Of a stretch of 64,000 nt of DNA, positions 24,846 through 35,010 are shown one piece after another. The notes below the pieces were generated by a model. It searched no databases. It saw only the letters and a program-made list of their open reading frames with translations, and was not told the DNA's origin. This DNA is from Pseudomonas sp. JM0905a. Lineage in GTDB: Bacteria; Pseudomonadota; Gammaproteobacteria; Pseudomonadales; Pseudomonadaceae. The stretch is taken from contig NZ_JACXBU010000006.1 of assembly GCF_014700075.1 (NCBI RefSeq), positions 124,001 to 188,000 of the forward strand. Reading direction: 5' to 3'. The translations under genes and the position numbers were made by a program. Numbering within the stretch: position 1 is the stretch's first letter; each line of letters starts with the position of its first letter.

Positions 24846-26546
24846 TCAGAACAAGAAATACCGCTGCGCCATCGGCAGCACCTCCGCCGGTTCGCACCAG
24901 AGCAACTGGCCGTCGGCCTTCACCTGGTAGTTCTGCGGGTCGACTTCGATGGTTGGCGTGTAGCCGTTGTGGATAAGGTCCTTTTTCTGCACGTCGCGGC
25001 ACCCCTTCACCACGCCGATTTTCTTCTTCAACCCCAATTGCTCCGGCACGCCCGCCTCGAATGCCGCCCGGCTGATGAAGGTGATGCTGGTGGCATGACG
25101 GCTGCCGGCGAAGCTGGCGAACATCGGGCGGTAGTGCACCGGCTGCGGGGTGGGGATGGAGGCATTGGCGTCGCCCATCAGGCTGGCGGCGATGGCCCCG
25201 CCCTTGAGGATCAGGCTCGGCTTCACGCCGAAGAAGGCCGGGCGCCAGAGCACCAGGTCGGCCCACTTGCCCACTTCCACCGAGCCCACTTCATGGCTGA
25301 TGCCGTGGGTGATGGCCGGGTTGATGGTGTACTTGGCGATGTAGCGCCTGGCGCGGAAGTTGTCGTTGCCCGGCGCGTCTTCGGGCAGGGCGCCGCGCTG
25401 CTTCTTCATCTTGTCGGCGGACTGCCAGGTACGGGTGATGACTTCGCCCACGCGGCCCATGGCCTGGCTGTCGGAGCTGATCATGCTGAATGCGCCGAGG
25501 TCGTGGAGGATGTCTTCGGCGGCAATGGTTTCGCGGCGGATGCGGCTTTCCGCGAATGCCACGTCCTCGGCGATGCTCGGGTCCAGGTGGTGGCAGACCA
25601 TGAGCATGTCCAGGTGTTCGTCGATGGTATTGCGGGTGAAGGGCCGGGTCGGGTTGGTGGAACTGGGCAGTACGTTGGAGAAGCCGCAGGCCTTGATGAT
25701 GTCGGGGGCGTGGCCGCCGCCGGCGCCTTCCGTGTGATAGGTGTGGATGGTGCGGCCTTTGAACGCGCCCAGGGTGGTTTCGACGAAGCCGGATTCGTTC
25801 AGGGTGTCGGTGTGGATGGCCACCTGCACGTCGTACAGGTCGGCCACCGACAGGCAATTGTCGATGGCCGCCGGGGTGGTGCCCCAGTCTTCGTGCAGCT
25901 TCAGGCCGATGGCGCCGGCCTTCACCTGCTCGATCAGCGGCTCCGGCAGGCTGGCGTTGCCCTTGCCGGTGAAGCCGATGTTCATCGGGAAGGCGTCGGC
26001 GGCCTGGAGCATGCGCGCCATGTGCCAGGGGCCGGAGGTACAGGTGGTGGCATTGGTGCCGGTGGCCGGGCCGGTGCCGCCGCCGATCATGGTGGTGACG
26101 CCGCTCATGAGCGCTTCTTCGATCTGCTGCGGGCAGATGAAGTGGATGTGCGTGTCGATGCCACCTGCGGTGAGAATCATGCCTTCCCCGGCGATCACCT
26201 CTGTGCTGGCGCCGATGGCGATGGTGACGTCGGGCTGGATGTCCGGATTGCCGGCCTTGCCGATGGCCTTGATGCGGCCGTCCTTGAGGCCCACGTCGGC
26301 CTTCACCACGCCCCAGTGGTCAAGAATCAGGGCGTTGGTGATCAGGGTGTCAACCACGTCCGCAGCCAGGAGCTGGCTCTGGCCCATGCCATCGCGGATC
26401 ACCTTGCCGCCGCCGAACTTCACTTCTTCGCCGTAGGTGGTGAAGTCCTTTTCGACCTCGATCCACAGGTCGGTGTCGGCCAGGCGCACCTTGTCGCCGA
26501 CGGTGGGGCCGAACATGTCGGCGTAGGCGTGTCTGCTGATCTTCAT
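24846..26546 (-). CDS. ureC: Urease alpha subunit
   Basis: A 566-residue catalytic subunit hydrolysing urea to ammonia and CO2 with two nickel ions. Active-site ligands are H133 and H135, the carbamylated lysine K216 in [10 protein letters not shown]245, H271 and D359, with catalytic H320 on the mobile flap (MVCHHLDPS). Length and motifs are normal. It is the last gene of the ureD-A-GNAT-B-C run, with a short repeat after ureB. Confidence 0.98.
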   Translation of the reverse strand: MKISRHAYADMFGPTVGDKVRLADTDLWIEVEKDFTTYGEEVKFGGGKVIRDGMGQSQLLAADVVDTLITNALILDHWGVVKADVGLKDGRIKAIGKAGNPDIQPDVTIAIGASTEVIAGEGMILTAGGIDTHIHFICPQQIEEALMSGVTTMIGGGTGPATGTNATTCTSGPWHMARMLQAADAFPMNIGFTGKGNASLPEPLIEQVKAGAIGLKLHEDWGTTPAAIDNCLSVADLYDVQVAIHTDTLNESGFVETTLGAFKGRTIHTYHTEGAGGGHAPDIIKACGFSNVLPSSTNPTRPFTRNTIDEHLDMLMVCHHLDPSIAEDVAFAESRIRRETIAAEDILHDLGAFSMISSDSQAMGRVGEVITRTWQSADKMKKQRGALPEDAPGNDNFRARRYIAKYTINPAITHGISHEVGSVEVGKWADLVLWRPAFFGVKPSLILKGGAIAASLMGDANASIPTPQPVHYRPMFASFAGSRHATSITFISRAAFEAGVPEQLGLKKKIGVVKGCRDVQKKDLIHNGYTPTIEVDPQNYQVKADGQLLWCEPAEVLPMAQRYFLF

Positions 26547-26581
26547 TGCGTACGTTCCGTTCAGTCCGTTCGGGGCAGGAC

Positions 26582-26621
26582 ATCCCTCACCCCCGGCCCC
26601 TCTCCCAGAGGGAGAGGGGAG
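26582..26621. repeat. CTCTCCC/GGGAGAGG-type repeat between ureB and ureC
   Basis: CCCCTCTCCCAGAGGGAGAGGGG lies in the 79-base gap. As both neighbours are in one operon, it may shape mRNA processing and the UreB:UreC ratio. Confidence 0.5.
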
Positions 26622-26625
26622 CTAT

Positions 26626-26931
26626 TCACAACTCGCCCATCACCCGGCCAGCGAAGCCGAAGACGCGGCGCTCGCCAGCCAGTTCCACCAGTTCCACCTC
26701 GCGGCTCTGGCCAGGCTCGAAGCGCACGGCGGTGCCTGCCGGAATGTTCAGGCGCATGCCACGGGCGCTCGCACGGTCGAAGGCCAGCGCATCGTTGGTT
26801 TCGAAGAAGTGGTAGTGCGAGCCGACCTGGATCGGGCGGTCGCCGGTGTTGGCCACCGAAAGGCTCAGGGTGCGGCGGCCGGCATTGAGCTCGATCTCGC
26901 CGTCCTGGATCTGGTATTCGCCGGGGATCAT
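26626..26931 (-). CDS. ureB: Urease beta subunit
   Basis: A 101-residue structural subunit: [39 protein letters not shown] and [18 protein letters not shown]-type text are typical UreB. The start lies 4 bases past the GNAT stop, so the two are tightly linked. It forms the (ABC)3 urease with UreA and UreC. Confidence 0.97.
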   Translation of the reverse strand: MIPGEYQIQDGEIELNAGRRTLSLSVANTGDRPIQVGSHYHFFETNDALAFDRASARGMRLNIPAGTAVRFEPGQSREVELVELAGERRVFGFAGRVMGEL

Positions 26932-26935
26932 CGTG

Positions 26936-27436
26936 TCACTCCAGGATCAGTTGCATGAAGGTGAGGTCCAGCCAGCGGCCGAATTTGCGGCCCACCTGGG
27001 GCATTTGCCCGGTGGTGACGAAGCCGAGGCGCTGGTGCAGGCGGATGGAGGCGGCGTTCTCGCTCTCGATGGCGGCGACCATCACGTGCAGGCCGGCCTG
27101 GCGGGCGCGCTCGATCAGCGCCTGCATCAGCGCGGGGCCGAGCCCCTGGCCGCGCTGGTCGCTGCGCACGTAGACCGAATGTTCCACGGTGTGGCGGAAG
27201 CCCTCGATGGTGCGCCAGGTGCCATAGCTGGCGTAGCCGAGCACATCGCCTGCCGCGTTCACCGCTACCAGCACCGGGAAGCCGGCGGCTGCGCGATCGG
27301 CCAGCCACGCACGGCGGTTGGCCAGGTCCACCAGGGTTTCGTTCCAGATCGCCGTGGTGTTCTCCACGGCGTCGTTGTAGATGGCGAGGATGCCGGGTAG
27401 CTCGGCTTCGGCAGCATCACGAATGACGTAGGACAT
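26936..27436 (-). CDS. GNAT N-acetyltransferase, Pat/methionine sulfoximine type
   Basis: A 166-residue GNAT enzyme of the phosphinothricin/methionine-sulfoximine acetyltransferase group: [38 protein letters not shown]-type acetyl-CoA loop and [17 protein letters not shown] are family motifs. It would acetylate glutamate-like amines. It lies between ureA (8 bases) and ureB (4 bases) inside the urease operon, as also remembered for P. aeruginosa PA4866. The physiological substrate and its link to urease are unknown. Confidence 0.9.
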   Translation of the reverse strand: MSYVIRDAAEAELPGILAIYNDAVENTTAIWNETLVDLANRRAWLADRAAAGFPVLVAVNAAGDVLGYASYGTWRTIEGFRHTVEHSVYVRSDQRGQGLGPALMQALIERARQAGLHVMVAAIESENAASIRLHQRLGFVTTGQMPQVGRKFGRWLDLTFMQLILE

Positions 27437-27444
27437 GGCAGGAC

Positions 27445-27747
27445 TCAGGCAATGGGCTGGTGGACGGTGACCAGCTTGGTCCCGTCCGGGAAAGTGGCTT
27501 CGATCTGGATCTCCGGAATCATCTCCGGTACCCCTTCCATCACCTGACTGCGAGTCAGCAGCGTAGTGCCGAAGTGCATCAGCTCGGCCACGGTCTGGCC
27601 GTCGCGGGCGCCTTCCAGCAGGGCGGCGGAGATGAACGCCATGGCTTCCGGGTAGTTGAGCTTCAAGCCACGGGCGAGGCGGCGCTCGGCTACCAGGCCG
27701 GCAGTGAAGATCAGCAGTTTGTCTTTCTCTCTTGGGGTGAGGTCCAT
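27445..27747 (-). CDS. ureA: Urease gamma subunit
   Basis: A 100-residue structural subunit: [20 protein letters not shown] at the start and [20 protein letters not shown] in the middle are typical UreA. Its ATG overlaps the ureD stop by one base (TGATG), so translation is coupled. Confidence 0.97.
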   Translation of the reverse strand: MDLTPREKDKLLIFTAGLVAERRLARGLKLNYPEAMAFISAALLEGARDGQTVAELMHFGTTLLTRSQVMEGVPEMIPEIQIEATFPDGTKLVTVHQPIA

Positions 27748-28586
27748 CAGGTACTCCAGATTCTCGGAGGCTTGGCTTCGCGGCCAAGCAAGGCAGGGCG
27801 CAACAGGCGCCAGAGGTCGATCAGCCAGGCGCGGGCGTGCAGCGCCTCGCAGGCGAGGCAGCGGGCCACCAGCAGGCCGGGCAATTGAGTCAGGTCGCCG
27901 CGTCCGGCGCAGGGCAGTTCGCGGCAGCGTTCGAGCAGGTCAGCGTCGATTTCGCCGGTGACGATCAGGGTGGCGAATACCGGGTGGCCAGCGAGGCCGA
28001 TGGGCGAATCGAGCAGGCCGTCACTGCCTTCGATGCGCTGGCGTTCGTGCCAGATCAAGGTGCCGTTGCGACGAATATCCAGGTGAGCCTGGAAGTGGCC
28101 TTCGGCAAAACGCTCGCCGGCGGCGGGGCGGCCGAGGGCGGCCATGTCCCAATAGAACAGCCGGGCGCCGTCGGCCAGCTCGATGCGGGTGGTCAGCTCG
28201 GCGTGCGCACCGGAGTAGACGATGGTTTCCTGCGGCAGCCATTCCAGCGTGGCGCCGGCCTCGATGCTGAGCTCGACATTCTGGAAGGCCGGGCTGGCGG
28301 CGCGGTACCACTTGGCCGCGCCGGGGCTGGTGAGCTGCGCCCAGGCGCCTTCGCCGACGCGGGCGGACAGGTCGAGACGGTCGCCACCGGCAATGCCGCC
28401 GGGCGGGTGGACGATGATGTGTTGGCACACCTCGGGGCCCTCGGCGTGCAGGTGTTTTTGTACCCGCAACGGGCCCTTGTGGCGGCGCTGCACGGGGCGC
28501 GTGGTGGCGCCATCGAGGGCATAGGCCAGCTCCAGCTCGGCGTGCCAGCTGGGGGTGAAAAGGGCAGGGTTGGCAAGTGCGTTCAT
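27747..28586 (-). CDS. ureD: Urease accessory protein UreD
   Basis: A 279-residue scaffold that binds apo-urease and, with UreF and UreG, supports nickel insertion. [20 protein letters not shown] is the family signature, followed by beta-rich segments with [15 protein letters not shown]. It starts 22 bases after urtE, so the urea transporter and urease may share a transcript. Confidence 0.95.
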   Translation of the reverse strand: MNALANPALFTPSWHAELELAYALDGATTRPVQRRHKGPLRVQKHLHAEGPEVCQHIIVHPPGGIAGGDRLDLSARVGEGAWAQLTSPGAAKWYRAASPAFQNVELSIEAGATLEWLPQETIVYSGAHAELTTRIELADGARLFYWDMAALGRPAAGERFAEGHFQAHLDIRRNGTLIWHERQRIEGSDGLLDSPIGLAGHPVFATLIVTGEIDADLLERCRELPCAGRGDLTQLPGLLVARCLACEALHARAWLIDLWRLLRPALLGREAKPPRIWST

Positions 28587-28608
28587 GGCGTCGTTCGTCG
28601 TGCTTTCG

Positions 28609-29307
28609 TCAGATGGTCACCAGGCCGCGCACGCCTTCGGTGTCCATGTTTTCGCCGCGTCCCTGCTGGATGATTTCGCCCCGGCTCATCACCAGGTACT
28701 GATCGGCCAGTTCGGCGGCGAAATCGTAGAACTGCTCCACCAGCAGGATGGCCATGTCACCACGTTCGGCAAGCTTCCTGATCACCGCGCCGATCTCCTT
28801 GATCACTGAGGGCTGGATGCCTTCGGTGGGCTCGTCGAGGATCAGCAGGCGTGGCTGGCTGGCCAGGGCGCGGCCGATGGCAAGCTGTTGCTGCTGGCCA
28901 CCGGAAAGATCGCCACCACGACGATGCTTCATCTCCCGCAGTACGGGGAAGAGTTCATAGATGGATTCCGGCACCGCCTTGGCGTCTTTCGCGCTGAAGC
29001 GTGACAGCCCCATCAGCAGGTTTTCTTCCACCGTCAGGCGCGGAAAGATTTCGCGACCCTGGGGCACGTAGGCGATGCCCGCGTGCACCCGCTGGTGCGG
29101 CTTGAAACCGGTGATGGCGCGACCTTCCCAGTTCACCACGCCTTCCTTCGCCGGGATCAGCCCCATCAGGCATTTGAGCAGAGTGGTCTTGCCCACGCCG
29201 TTGCGCCCGAGCAGGCAGGTGACCTCGCCGATCTTCACGTCGAACGACAGGCCGCGAAGAATGTGGCTGCCGCCGTAGTACTGGTGGAGCTTGTCGACTT
29301 GTAGCAT
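28609..29307 (-). CDS. urtE: Urea ABC transporter ATPase UrtE
   Basis: A 232-residue ATPase: Walker [10 protein letters not shown] at 34-42, signature [16 protein letters not shown], Walker [14 protein letters not shown]. The [11 protein letters not shown] text is UrtE-like. It pairs with UrtD to energise the UrtBC channel. A composite repeat separates it from urtD. Confidence 0.95.
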   Translation of the reverse strand: MLQVDKLHQYYGGSHILRGLSFDVKIGEVTCLLGRNGVGKTTLLKCLMGLIPAKEGVVNWEGRAITGFKPHQRVHAGIAYVPQGREIFPRLTVEENLLMGLSRFSAKDAKAVPESIYELFPVLREMKHRRGGDLSGGQQQQLAIGRALASQPRLLILDEPTEGIQPSVIKEIGAVIRKLAERGDMAILLVEQFYDFAAELADQYLVMSRGEIIQQGRGENMDTEGVRGLVTI

Positions 29308-29336
29308 CTGTTCGTTCCCCTTTGGATGGCGCTCAT

Positions 29337-29432
29337 CCGTAGGTTGGCGCGCTCCCTTGCGTTCATCGGTCCTCCGTTGCCGATCCTTCGGACCGGTTGT
29401 TGGGCTTCGCTTCGCTCTGCACCAACCTACGG
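29337..29432. repeat. Inverted-repeat intergenic element between urtD and urtE
   Basis: CCGTAGGTTGG (29337-29347) and CCAACCTACGG (29422-29432) bound a 96-base element with an internal GGGCTTCGCTTCGCTCTGCA. Related pieces occur near 15711-15757 and 60914-60950. It sits inside an operon. Confidence 0.6.
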
Positions 29433-29453
29433 AGTGTTTGTCCTTCGACCGGG

Positions 29454-30317
29454 TCAGCGGCCTAGATAGACCTCGATCACCTGTTCGTTGGCCTGGACGT
29501 CGGCCAGTGAGCCTTCGGCCAGGACGTGGCCCTGGTGCAGCACAGTGACGTGGTCGGCGATGCTGCCGACGAAGCCCATGTCGTGCTCGACCACCATCAG
29601 CGAATGCTGGCCGGCGAGGCCTTTGAACAGTTCGGCGGTGAATTCGGTTTCGGCGTCGGTCATGCCGGCCACCGGTTCGTCGAGCAACAGCAGTTGCGGG
29701 TCCTGCATCAACAGCATGCCGATTTCGAGGAACTGCTTCTGGCCGTGGGAGAGAAGGCCTGCCGGGCGATTGCGCGAGGCCTCCAGGCGGATCACGGCGA
29801 GCACCTCGTCGATGCGGTCCTTCTGTTCGCCGCTGAGCTTCGCCCGCAGGCTGGCCCAGACGGATTTGTCGGTCTTCTGTGCCAGTTCCAGGTTCTCGAA
29901 CACCGAGAGCGCTTCGAACACTGTGGGTTTCTGGAATTTGCGGCCGATGCCGGCCTGGGCGATTTCCACTTCGCTCATGCGGGTGAGGTCGAAGGTCTCG
30001 CCGAACCAGGCCTTGCCGGTGTCGGGGCGGGTCTTGCCGGTGATCACGTCCATCAGTGTGGTCTTGCCCGCGCCGTTGGGGCCGATGATGCAACGCAGCT
30101 CGCCCACGCCGATGTAGAGGTTGAGATCGCGCAGGGCCTTGAAGCCGTCGAAGCTGACGCTGATGTCTTCCAGGGTGAGGATGGTGCCGTGGCGCACGTC
30201 CAGCCCGGGGCCGGCGCGATGGCCGACGCCAAGGGAGTCGCGGCCGCTGCCGGCATCGCAGTTGGGGTCGAAGGCGGGTTCGAGCATGAATTCGGGAACC
30301 GGCGTCGCACGCATCAT
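29454..30317 (-). CDS. urtD: Urea ABC transporter ATPase UrtD
   Basis: A 287-residue ATPase with a 45-residue N-terminal extension, Walker A GPNGAGKTT at 79-87, the variant signature LLSHGQKQFLEIG and Walker B LLLLDEPVAGMTD. It overlaps the urtC stop (ATGATGA at 30317-30312); either of two adjacent ATGs could serve, with AAGGGAGAG upstream. Confidence 0.95.
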   Translation of the reverse strand: MMRATPVPEFMLEPAFDPNCDAGSGRDSLGVGHRAGPGLDVRHGTILTLEDISVSFDGFKALRDLNLYIGVGELRCIIGPNGAGKTTLMDVITGKTRPDTGKAWFGETFDLTRMSEVEIAQAGIGRKFQKPTVFEALSVFENLELAQKTDKSVWASLRAKLSGEQKDRIDEVLAVIRLEASRNRPAGLLSHGQKQFLEIGMLLMQDPQLLLLDEPVAGMTDAETEFTAELFKGLAGQHSLMVVEHDMGFVGSIADHVTVLHQGHVLAEGSLADVQANEQVIEVYLGR

Positions 30318-31402
30318 TTCTCTCCCTTTCGAACGAGGCCGATCACGCCCTTGGGCAGGTACAGCGTGACCAGGATGAACAGGGCGCCGAGGAAGAACAG
30401 CCAGTACTCCGGGAAGGCCACGGTGAACCAACTCTTCATGCCGTTGACCAGGCCCGCACCCAGCAGCGGGCCGACCAACGAACCGCGACCGCCGAGGGCG
30501 ACCCACACGGCCGCTTCGATGGAGTTGGTGGGCGACATCTCGCTGGGGTTGATGATCCCCACCTGGGGTACGTAGAGCGCGCCGGCCAGGCCGCAGAGCA
30601 CGGCGGATAGTACCCAGATGAACAGCTTGTAGCCGCGCGGGTCGTAGCCGCAGAACATCAGGCGGTTCTCCGCGTCGCGCAGGGCGGTGAGCACGCGGCC
30701 GAACTTGCTTCGAGCCAAGCGCCAGCCGAGTAGCAGACTGCCCGCCAGCAGCGCCACCGTGGCCAGGAACAGCACGGCGCGGGTGCCCGGTGCAGTGATG
30801 TCGAAACCGAGGATGCGCTTGAAGTCGGTGAAGCCGTTGTTGCCGCCGAAGCCGGTCTCGTTGCGGAAGAACAGCAGCATCCCGGCGAAGGTCAGCGCTT
30901 GGGTCATGATCGAGAAGTACACGCCCTTGATCCGCGAGCGGAAGGCGAAGAAGCCGAACGCCAGGGCCAGCAGGCCGGGCGCCAGCACCACCAGGCACAG
31001 GGCCCAGAGGAAATGCTGGGTGCCGGCCCAGTACCAGGGCAGCTCGCTCCAGGCGAGGAAGCTCATGAAGGCCGGCAGCCCATCGCCTGCCGCTTCGCGC
31101 ATCAGGTACATGCCCATGGCGTAGCCGCCGAGGGCGAAGAACAGCCCGTGGCCGAGGGACAGCAGACCCGCGTAGCCCCAGACCAGGTCCAGGGCGAGGG
31201 CGACGATGGCGTAGCAGAGGATCTTGCCCACCAGGGTCAGGGTGTACGCCGAGATCTGCAGCGGGTGGTCCGCCGGTAGCAGGTGCAGCAGTGGCATGGC
31301 CAGTAGCAGGGCCAGCACGACCCCGCCGATGGTCAGCGAGGTGCGCGGACCGAGGGTGGCCGTGGCGCGGGCGAGCAGGGTCTGGTTGAGGGGTTGAGTC
31401 AT
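30314..31402 (-). CDS. urtC: Urea ABC transporter permease UrtC
   Basis: A 362-residue LivM-type inner-membrane permease with about nine to ten hydrophobic segments and conserved GYAGLLSLGHGLFFALGGYA and NEFGRVLTALRDAENRLMF-like regions (here SKFGRVLTALRDAE). It forms the urea channel with UrtB. Start and stop overlap both neighbours. Confidence 0.95.
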   Translation of the reverse strand: MTQPLNQTLLARATATLGPRTSLTIGGVVLALLLAMPLLHLLPADHPLQISAYTLTLVGKILCYAIVALALDLVWGYAGLLSLGHGLFFALGGYAMGMYLMREAAGDGLPAFMSFLAWSELPWYWAGTQHFLWALCLVVLAPGLLALAFGFFAFRSRIKGVYFSIMTQALTFAGMLLFFRNETGFGGNNGFTDFKRILGFDITAPGTRAVLFLATVALLAGSLLLGWRLARSKFGRVLTALRDAENRLMFCGYDPRGYKLFIWVLSAVLCGLAGALYVPQVGIINPSEMSPTNSIEAAVWVALGGRGSLVGPLLGAGLVNGMKSWFTVAFPEYWLFFLGALFILVTLYLPKGVIGLVRKGEK

Positions 31403-32970
31403 CAGTCGATCACCCGTCCTTTCAGGGCGAAGAGACCCTGGGGCCGCTTCTGGATGAAGAGAATGATCAGCGCGAGGATCAGGATCTTGCCCAGCACGGC
31501 GCCGATCTGCGGTTCGAGGATCTTGTTCGCCACGCCGAGGCCGAAGGCGGCCATGACGCTGCCGGCGAGCTGGCCGACGCCGCCCAGTACCACCACCAGG
31601 AAGGAGTCGATGATGTAGCCCTGGCCGAGGTCGGGGCCGACGTTGCCGATCTGCGACAGGGCGACGCCACCGAGGCCGGCGATACCGGAACCGAGGCCGA
31701 AGGCGAGCATGTCCACGCGGCCGGTGGGCACGCCGCAGCAGGCGGCCATATTGCGGTTCTGGGTGACGGCGCGGACGTTGAGGCCCAGGCGGGTCTTGTT
31801 CAGCAGCAGCCAGGTCAGGGCGACCACGAACAGGGAGAAGCCGATGATCACGATGCGGTTATACGGCAACACCAGGTTGGGCAGCACCTGCACGCCGCCG
31901 GACAGCCAGGCAGGGTTGGCCACTTCGACGTTCTGCGCGCCGAAGATCACCCGAACCAGCTGGATCAGGATCAGGCTGATGCCCCAGGTGGCGAGCAGGG
32001 TTTCCAGCGGGCGGCCGTAGAGGTGGCGGATCACCGTGCGTTCCAGCGCCATACCGATCAGCGCGGTGACCAGGAAGGCCACCGGCAGTGCTACCAACGG
32101 GTAAAGGGCGAGCATCTCCGGGGCCAGGCGCTGGAAGCCGAGCTGCACCATGTAGGTGGTGTAGGCGCCGAGCATCAGCATCTCGCCGTGGGCCATGTTG
32201 ATCACCCCGAGCAGGCCGAAGGTGATGGCCAGACCGAGGGCCGCAAGCAGCAGGATGGAGCCGAGGGACAGGCCGCTGAAGGCCTGGCCGAGCAACTCGC
32301 CCACCAGCAGGCGACGCTTGACCTGTGCCAGGCTGGTTTCGGCGGCGGTGCGCACTGCTGTGTCGGTTTCCACACTCGGGTCGAGCAGGGCTTCGAGGCG
32401 GGTGCGGGCCAGCGGATCGCCGGTTTCACCAAGCAGGCGCACGGCATTGAGGCGGATGGCAGGGTCGGGGTCCACCAGTTGCAGATTGGCCAAGGCGAGG
32501 CTGATGGCATCGCGTACGCCCGCGTCTTCCTCGGCCACCATGCGCTGGTTGAGCAACGGCAGTTGCGCGGGTTTGGCGCTCTTCTGCAGTTGCCGGGCGG
32601 CTTCCAGGCGCGCGGCGGAGTTACTGGCGAGCAGCTGGTGGCTGGCCTGGGCGGTGATCAGCAGGCCGCGCAGGCGGTTGTTCAGGCGCAGTTTCTTTGG
32701 CGTGCTGGCGGGGGAGGCTTCTGCCTCGGCGGCGATGAAGGCGCCGTCCTGCTCGATGTAGGCGAGCTTGCTATCGACGGCGAAGCGGCCTTGCTGCAGG
32801 GCGTCCAGCAGTGGTTGGCGCGCGGAGTCGGGCTCGGTGGCCCAGTGTTCCAGCAGCTTCGCTTGCTGCGCCGGGTTGGCGGCGGCGAAGTCGTTGGCGT
32901 CGCCGGCCAGGGCTTCGAGGGGGACCAGCAGGGCCAGGGCGAGGAGGATTTGGGATAGGGCTTTGGGCAT
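31402..32970 (-). CDS. urtB: Urea ABC transporter permease UrtB
   Basis: A 522-residue LivH-type permease with a signal-like N-terminus (about 1-21) and a periplasmic domain of about 200 residues with HEAT-like helices (LNAVRLLGETGDPLARTRLE), then eight or so membrane segments with GVINMAHGEMLMLGAYTTY. This long N-terminal domain is usual for UrtB. The stop overlaps the urtC ATG. Upstream lie two CTCTCCC repeats. Confidence 0.94.
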   Translation of the reverse strand: MPKALSQILLALALLVPLEALAGDANDFAAANPAQQAKLLEHWATEPDSARQPLLDALQQGRFAVDSKLAYIEQDGAFIAAEAEASPASTPKKLRLNNRLRGLLITAQASHQLLASNSAARLEAARQLQKSAKPAQLPLLNQRMVAEEDAGVRDAISLALANLQLVDPDPAIRLNAVRLLGETGDPLARTRLEALLDPSVETDTAVRTAAETSLAQVKRRLLVGELLGQAFSGLSLGSILLLAALGLAITFGLLGVINMAHGEMLMLGAYTTYMVQLGFQRLAPEMLALYPLVALPVAFLVTALIGMALERTVIRHLYGRPLETLLATWGISLILIQLVRVIFGAQNVEVANPAWLSGGVQVLPNLVLPYNRIVIIGFSLFVVALTWLLLNKTRLGLNVRAVTQNRNMAACCGVPTGRVDMLAFGLGSGIAGLGGVALSQIGNVGPDLGQGYIIDSFLVVVLGGVGQLAGSVMAAFGLGVANKILEPQIGAVLGKILILALIILFIQKRPQGLFALKGRVID

Positions 32971-33015
32971 TGGGTGGTCCTGGTTGATGGGCCAGGCTCT
33001 GTGCCAGCGGACACA

Positions 33016-33133
33016 GCCCTCACCCCTAGCCCCTCTCCCGGAGGGAGAGGGGAACCGTCCGGTGTCTCGGGGAACGCTCGGTGCCCGGCAGCGCGTCACC
33101 CCTCTCCCCTGGGAGAGGGGCCGGGGGTGAGGG
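33016..33133. repeat. Two CTCTCCC/GGGAGAGG-type repeats between urtA and urtB
   Basis: One copy spans 33016-33052 and a second 33096-33133, with GGTGTCTCGGGGAACGCTCG and a short tail between. The 205-base gap holds no ORF. The pair could lower readthrough, so that UrtA is made in excess of the permease, as is usual for binding-protein operons. Confidence 0.5.
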
Positions 33134-33175
33134 ACGCCATGCCGAGCTCGGATTCCCCGGACAGCCTCATTCAGC

Positions 33176-34441
33176 TCAGTTCGTCTTCACCGCGTAATCC
33201 GGCTTCTTGTCGTTGCCAGGAATGAAGGGGCTCCACGGCTGGGCGCGCAGCGGACCCTCGGTCTGCCAGACCACCGAGAACTGACCGTCCTCCTGGATCT
33301 CGCCGATCATCACCGGCTTGTGCAGGTGGTGGTTGGTCTTGTCCATGGTCAGGGTGTAGCCGGACGGCGCGGCGAAGGACTGGCCGGCCAGGGCTTCGCG
33401 GACCTTGTTCACATCGGTGGTGCCGGCTTTCTCCACGGCCTGGGCCCACATGTGGATGCCGACGTAAGTGGCTTCCATCGGGTCGTTGGTCACCGCGGTC
33501 TGGTAGTTGGGCAGGTTCTTGGCCTTGGCGTAGGCCTTCCACTGCTCGACGAACGTGCCGTTGACCGGGTTATCCACGGATTCGAAGTAGTTCCAGGCGG
33601 CCAGGTGACCCACCAGCGGCTTGGTGTCGATGCCGCGCAGTTCTTCCTCGCCTACCGAGAAGGCCACGACTGGTACGTCGGTGGCTTCCAGGCCCTGGTT
33701 GGCCAGTTCCTTGTAGAAGGGCACGTTGGAGTCGCCGTTGACGGTGGAGATCACTGCGGTCTTGCCGCCGGCGGAGAACTTCTTGATGTTGGCGACGATG
33801 GTCTGGTAATCGCTGTGGCCGAAGGGGGTGTAGACCTCTTCGATATCCTTGTCCGCCACGCCTTTGCTGTGCAGGAAGCTGCGCAGGATCTTGTTGGTGG
33901 TGCGCGGATAGACGTAGTCGGTGCCCAGCAGGAAGAAGCGCTTGGCGCTGCCGCCGTCTTCGCTCATCAGGTATTCCACCGCCGGGATGGCCTGCTGGTT
34001 CGGCGCGGCGCCGGTGTAGAAGACGTTGGGGGAGAGTTCTTCACCCTCGTACTGCACCGGGTAGAAGAGCAGGCCGTTCAGCTCCTCGAAGACCGGCAGC
34101 ACGGACTTGCGGGATACCGAGGTCCAGCAACCGAAGACCACGTCCACCTTGTCCTTGGTCAGCAGTTGGCGGGCCTTCTCGGCGAACAGCGGCCAGTTGG
34201 ACGCCGGGTCCACCACCACCGGTTCGAGCTGCTTGCCGTTCACGCCGCCCTTGGCGTTGATCTCGTCGATGGTCATCAGCGCCATGTCTTTCAGCGAGGT
34301 CTCGGAGATCGCCATGGTGCCGGAGAGGGAGTGCAGGATGCCGACCTTGATGGTCTCGGCTGCCTGGATGGTCCAGGACATGCCCATGGCGGCGATGGAT
34401 GCGGAAAGGGTGAACGCCTTGATCAGGCTGCGACGTTGCAT
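33176..34441 (-). CDS. urtA: Urea ABC transporter substrate-binding protein UrtA
   Basis: A 421-residue periplasmic urea-binding protein. The N-terminus MQRRSLIKAFTLSASIAAMG has an RR pair and a hydrophobic stretch, so export by Tat or Sec is possible; the mature part begins near AETIKVGILHSLSGTMAIS, the UrtA signature. GGAGAT lies before the ATG at 34441; an in-frame start at 34465 is less likely. It heads the urtABCDE-ure run. Confidence 0.95.
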   Translation of the reverse strand: MQRRSLIKAFTLSASIAAMGMSWTIQAAETIKVGILHSLSGTMAISETSLKDMALMTIDEINAKGGVNGKQLEPVVVDPASNWPLFAEKARQLLTKDKVDVVFGCWTSVSRKSVLPVFEELNGLLFYPVQYEGEELSPNVFYTGAAPNQQAIPAVEYLMSEDGGSAKRFFLLGTDYVYPRTTNKILRSFLHSKGVADKDIEEVYTPFGHSDYQTIVANIKKFSAGGKTAVISTVNGDSNVPFYKELANQGLEATDVPVVAFSVGEEELRGIDTKPLVGHLAAWNYFESVDNPVNGTFVEQWKAYAKAKNLPNYQTAVTNDPMEATYVGIHMWAQAVEKAGTTDVNKVREALAGQSFAAPSGYTLTMDKTNHHLHKPVMIGEIQEDGQFSVVWQTEGPLRAQPWSPFIPGNDKKPDYAVKTN

Positions 34442-35010
34442 GGGTCGATCTCCGTTCTTATCCAAGTTTTGAAATGACTGCGTTGTTCTGCGTTCTTGTC
34501 CGGGCAGTTTTCAAAGGGGCTTCCTCGTCACCCTTGGACTGGCTGCGGTCTTTGCCGAGCGCTGTGCAACATGTGCAGGGTGATCTTGCGTACTTCGGCC
34601 TTGCTGGTTTCGATGTGGGTCTCAGCAATTGCTGTGCCTCTTCGCATCGAGGCTCGGCAATCGCCAGGAGAATGACGCCGTGTTCGGCGTGGATGGGATC
34701 GATGCGGGGCGCTTGGGAACGGGTGATGCAGAGCTTTTCGCTGACTTCAGGGCGGCTGTGCGCCCTCGCGCGATTGCCTGCGGAATCCAGCCATTGGCAA
34801 TGGAAATCCGTGTCCAGGCGCGATAGCCCGGGGGCCGCCTCTCAGGTGGGGCTGCACCAACCCGGTGCGCCTGGGTCGTTGCAGTGCTGTGGGTTGCTCA
34901 TCGGTGGGGCGCGCGCAGTGGCGCCGTATTGCGTCGAGCCCAGGGGCCGGGCATCTCGATGCGATGGGTATCGCTCCGCTCGCGGAACGACGCTCGCCCC
35001 ATCCTGCGAA
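34442..35010. other. 569-base gap upstream of urtA, no confident gene
   Basis: This holds the urtA promoter region and ends near a repeat-like stretch (GATGGGTATCGCTCCGCTCG at about 34962). On the minus strand around 34600-34750 one frame reads RIDPIHAEHGVILLAIAEPR and another continues with HIETSKAEVRKITLHMLHSA, both protein-like but in different frames. That could be a decayed gene or chance. I found no sigma-54 site. Confidence 0.35.

Noticed and set aside
24969-26888. 639-codon plus-strand open frame across ureC/ureB
   Set aside because: Antisense to ureC; Gly/Ala/Val/Asp-rich composition with no motif.
34560-34600. GCACATGTTGCA-like text as a sigma-54 promoter of urtA
   Set aside because: Spacing between the GC and GC elements is two bases too short.
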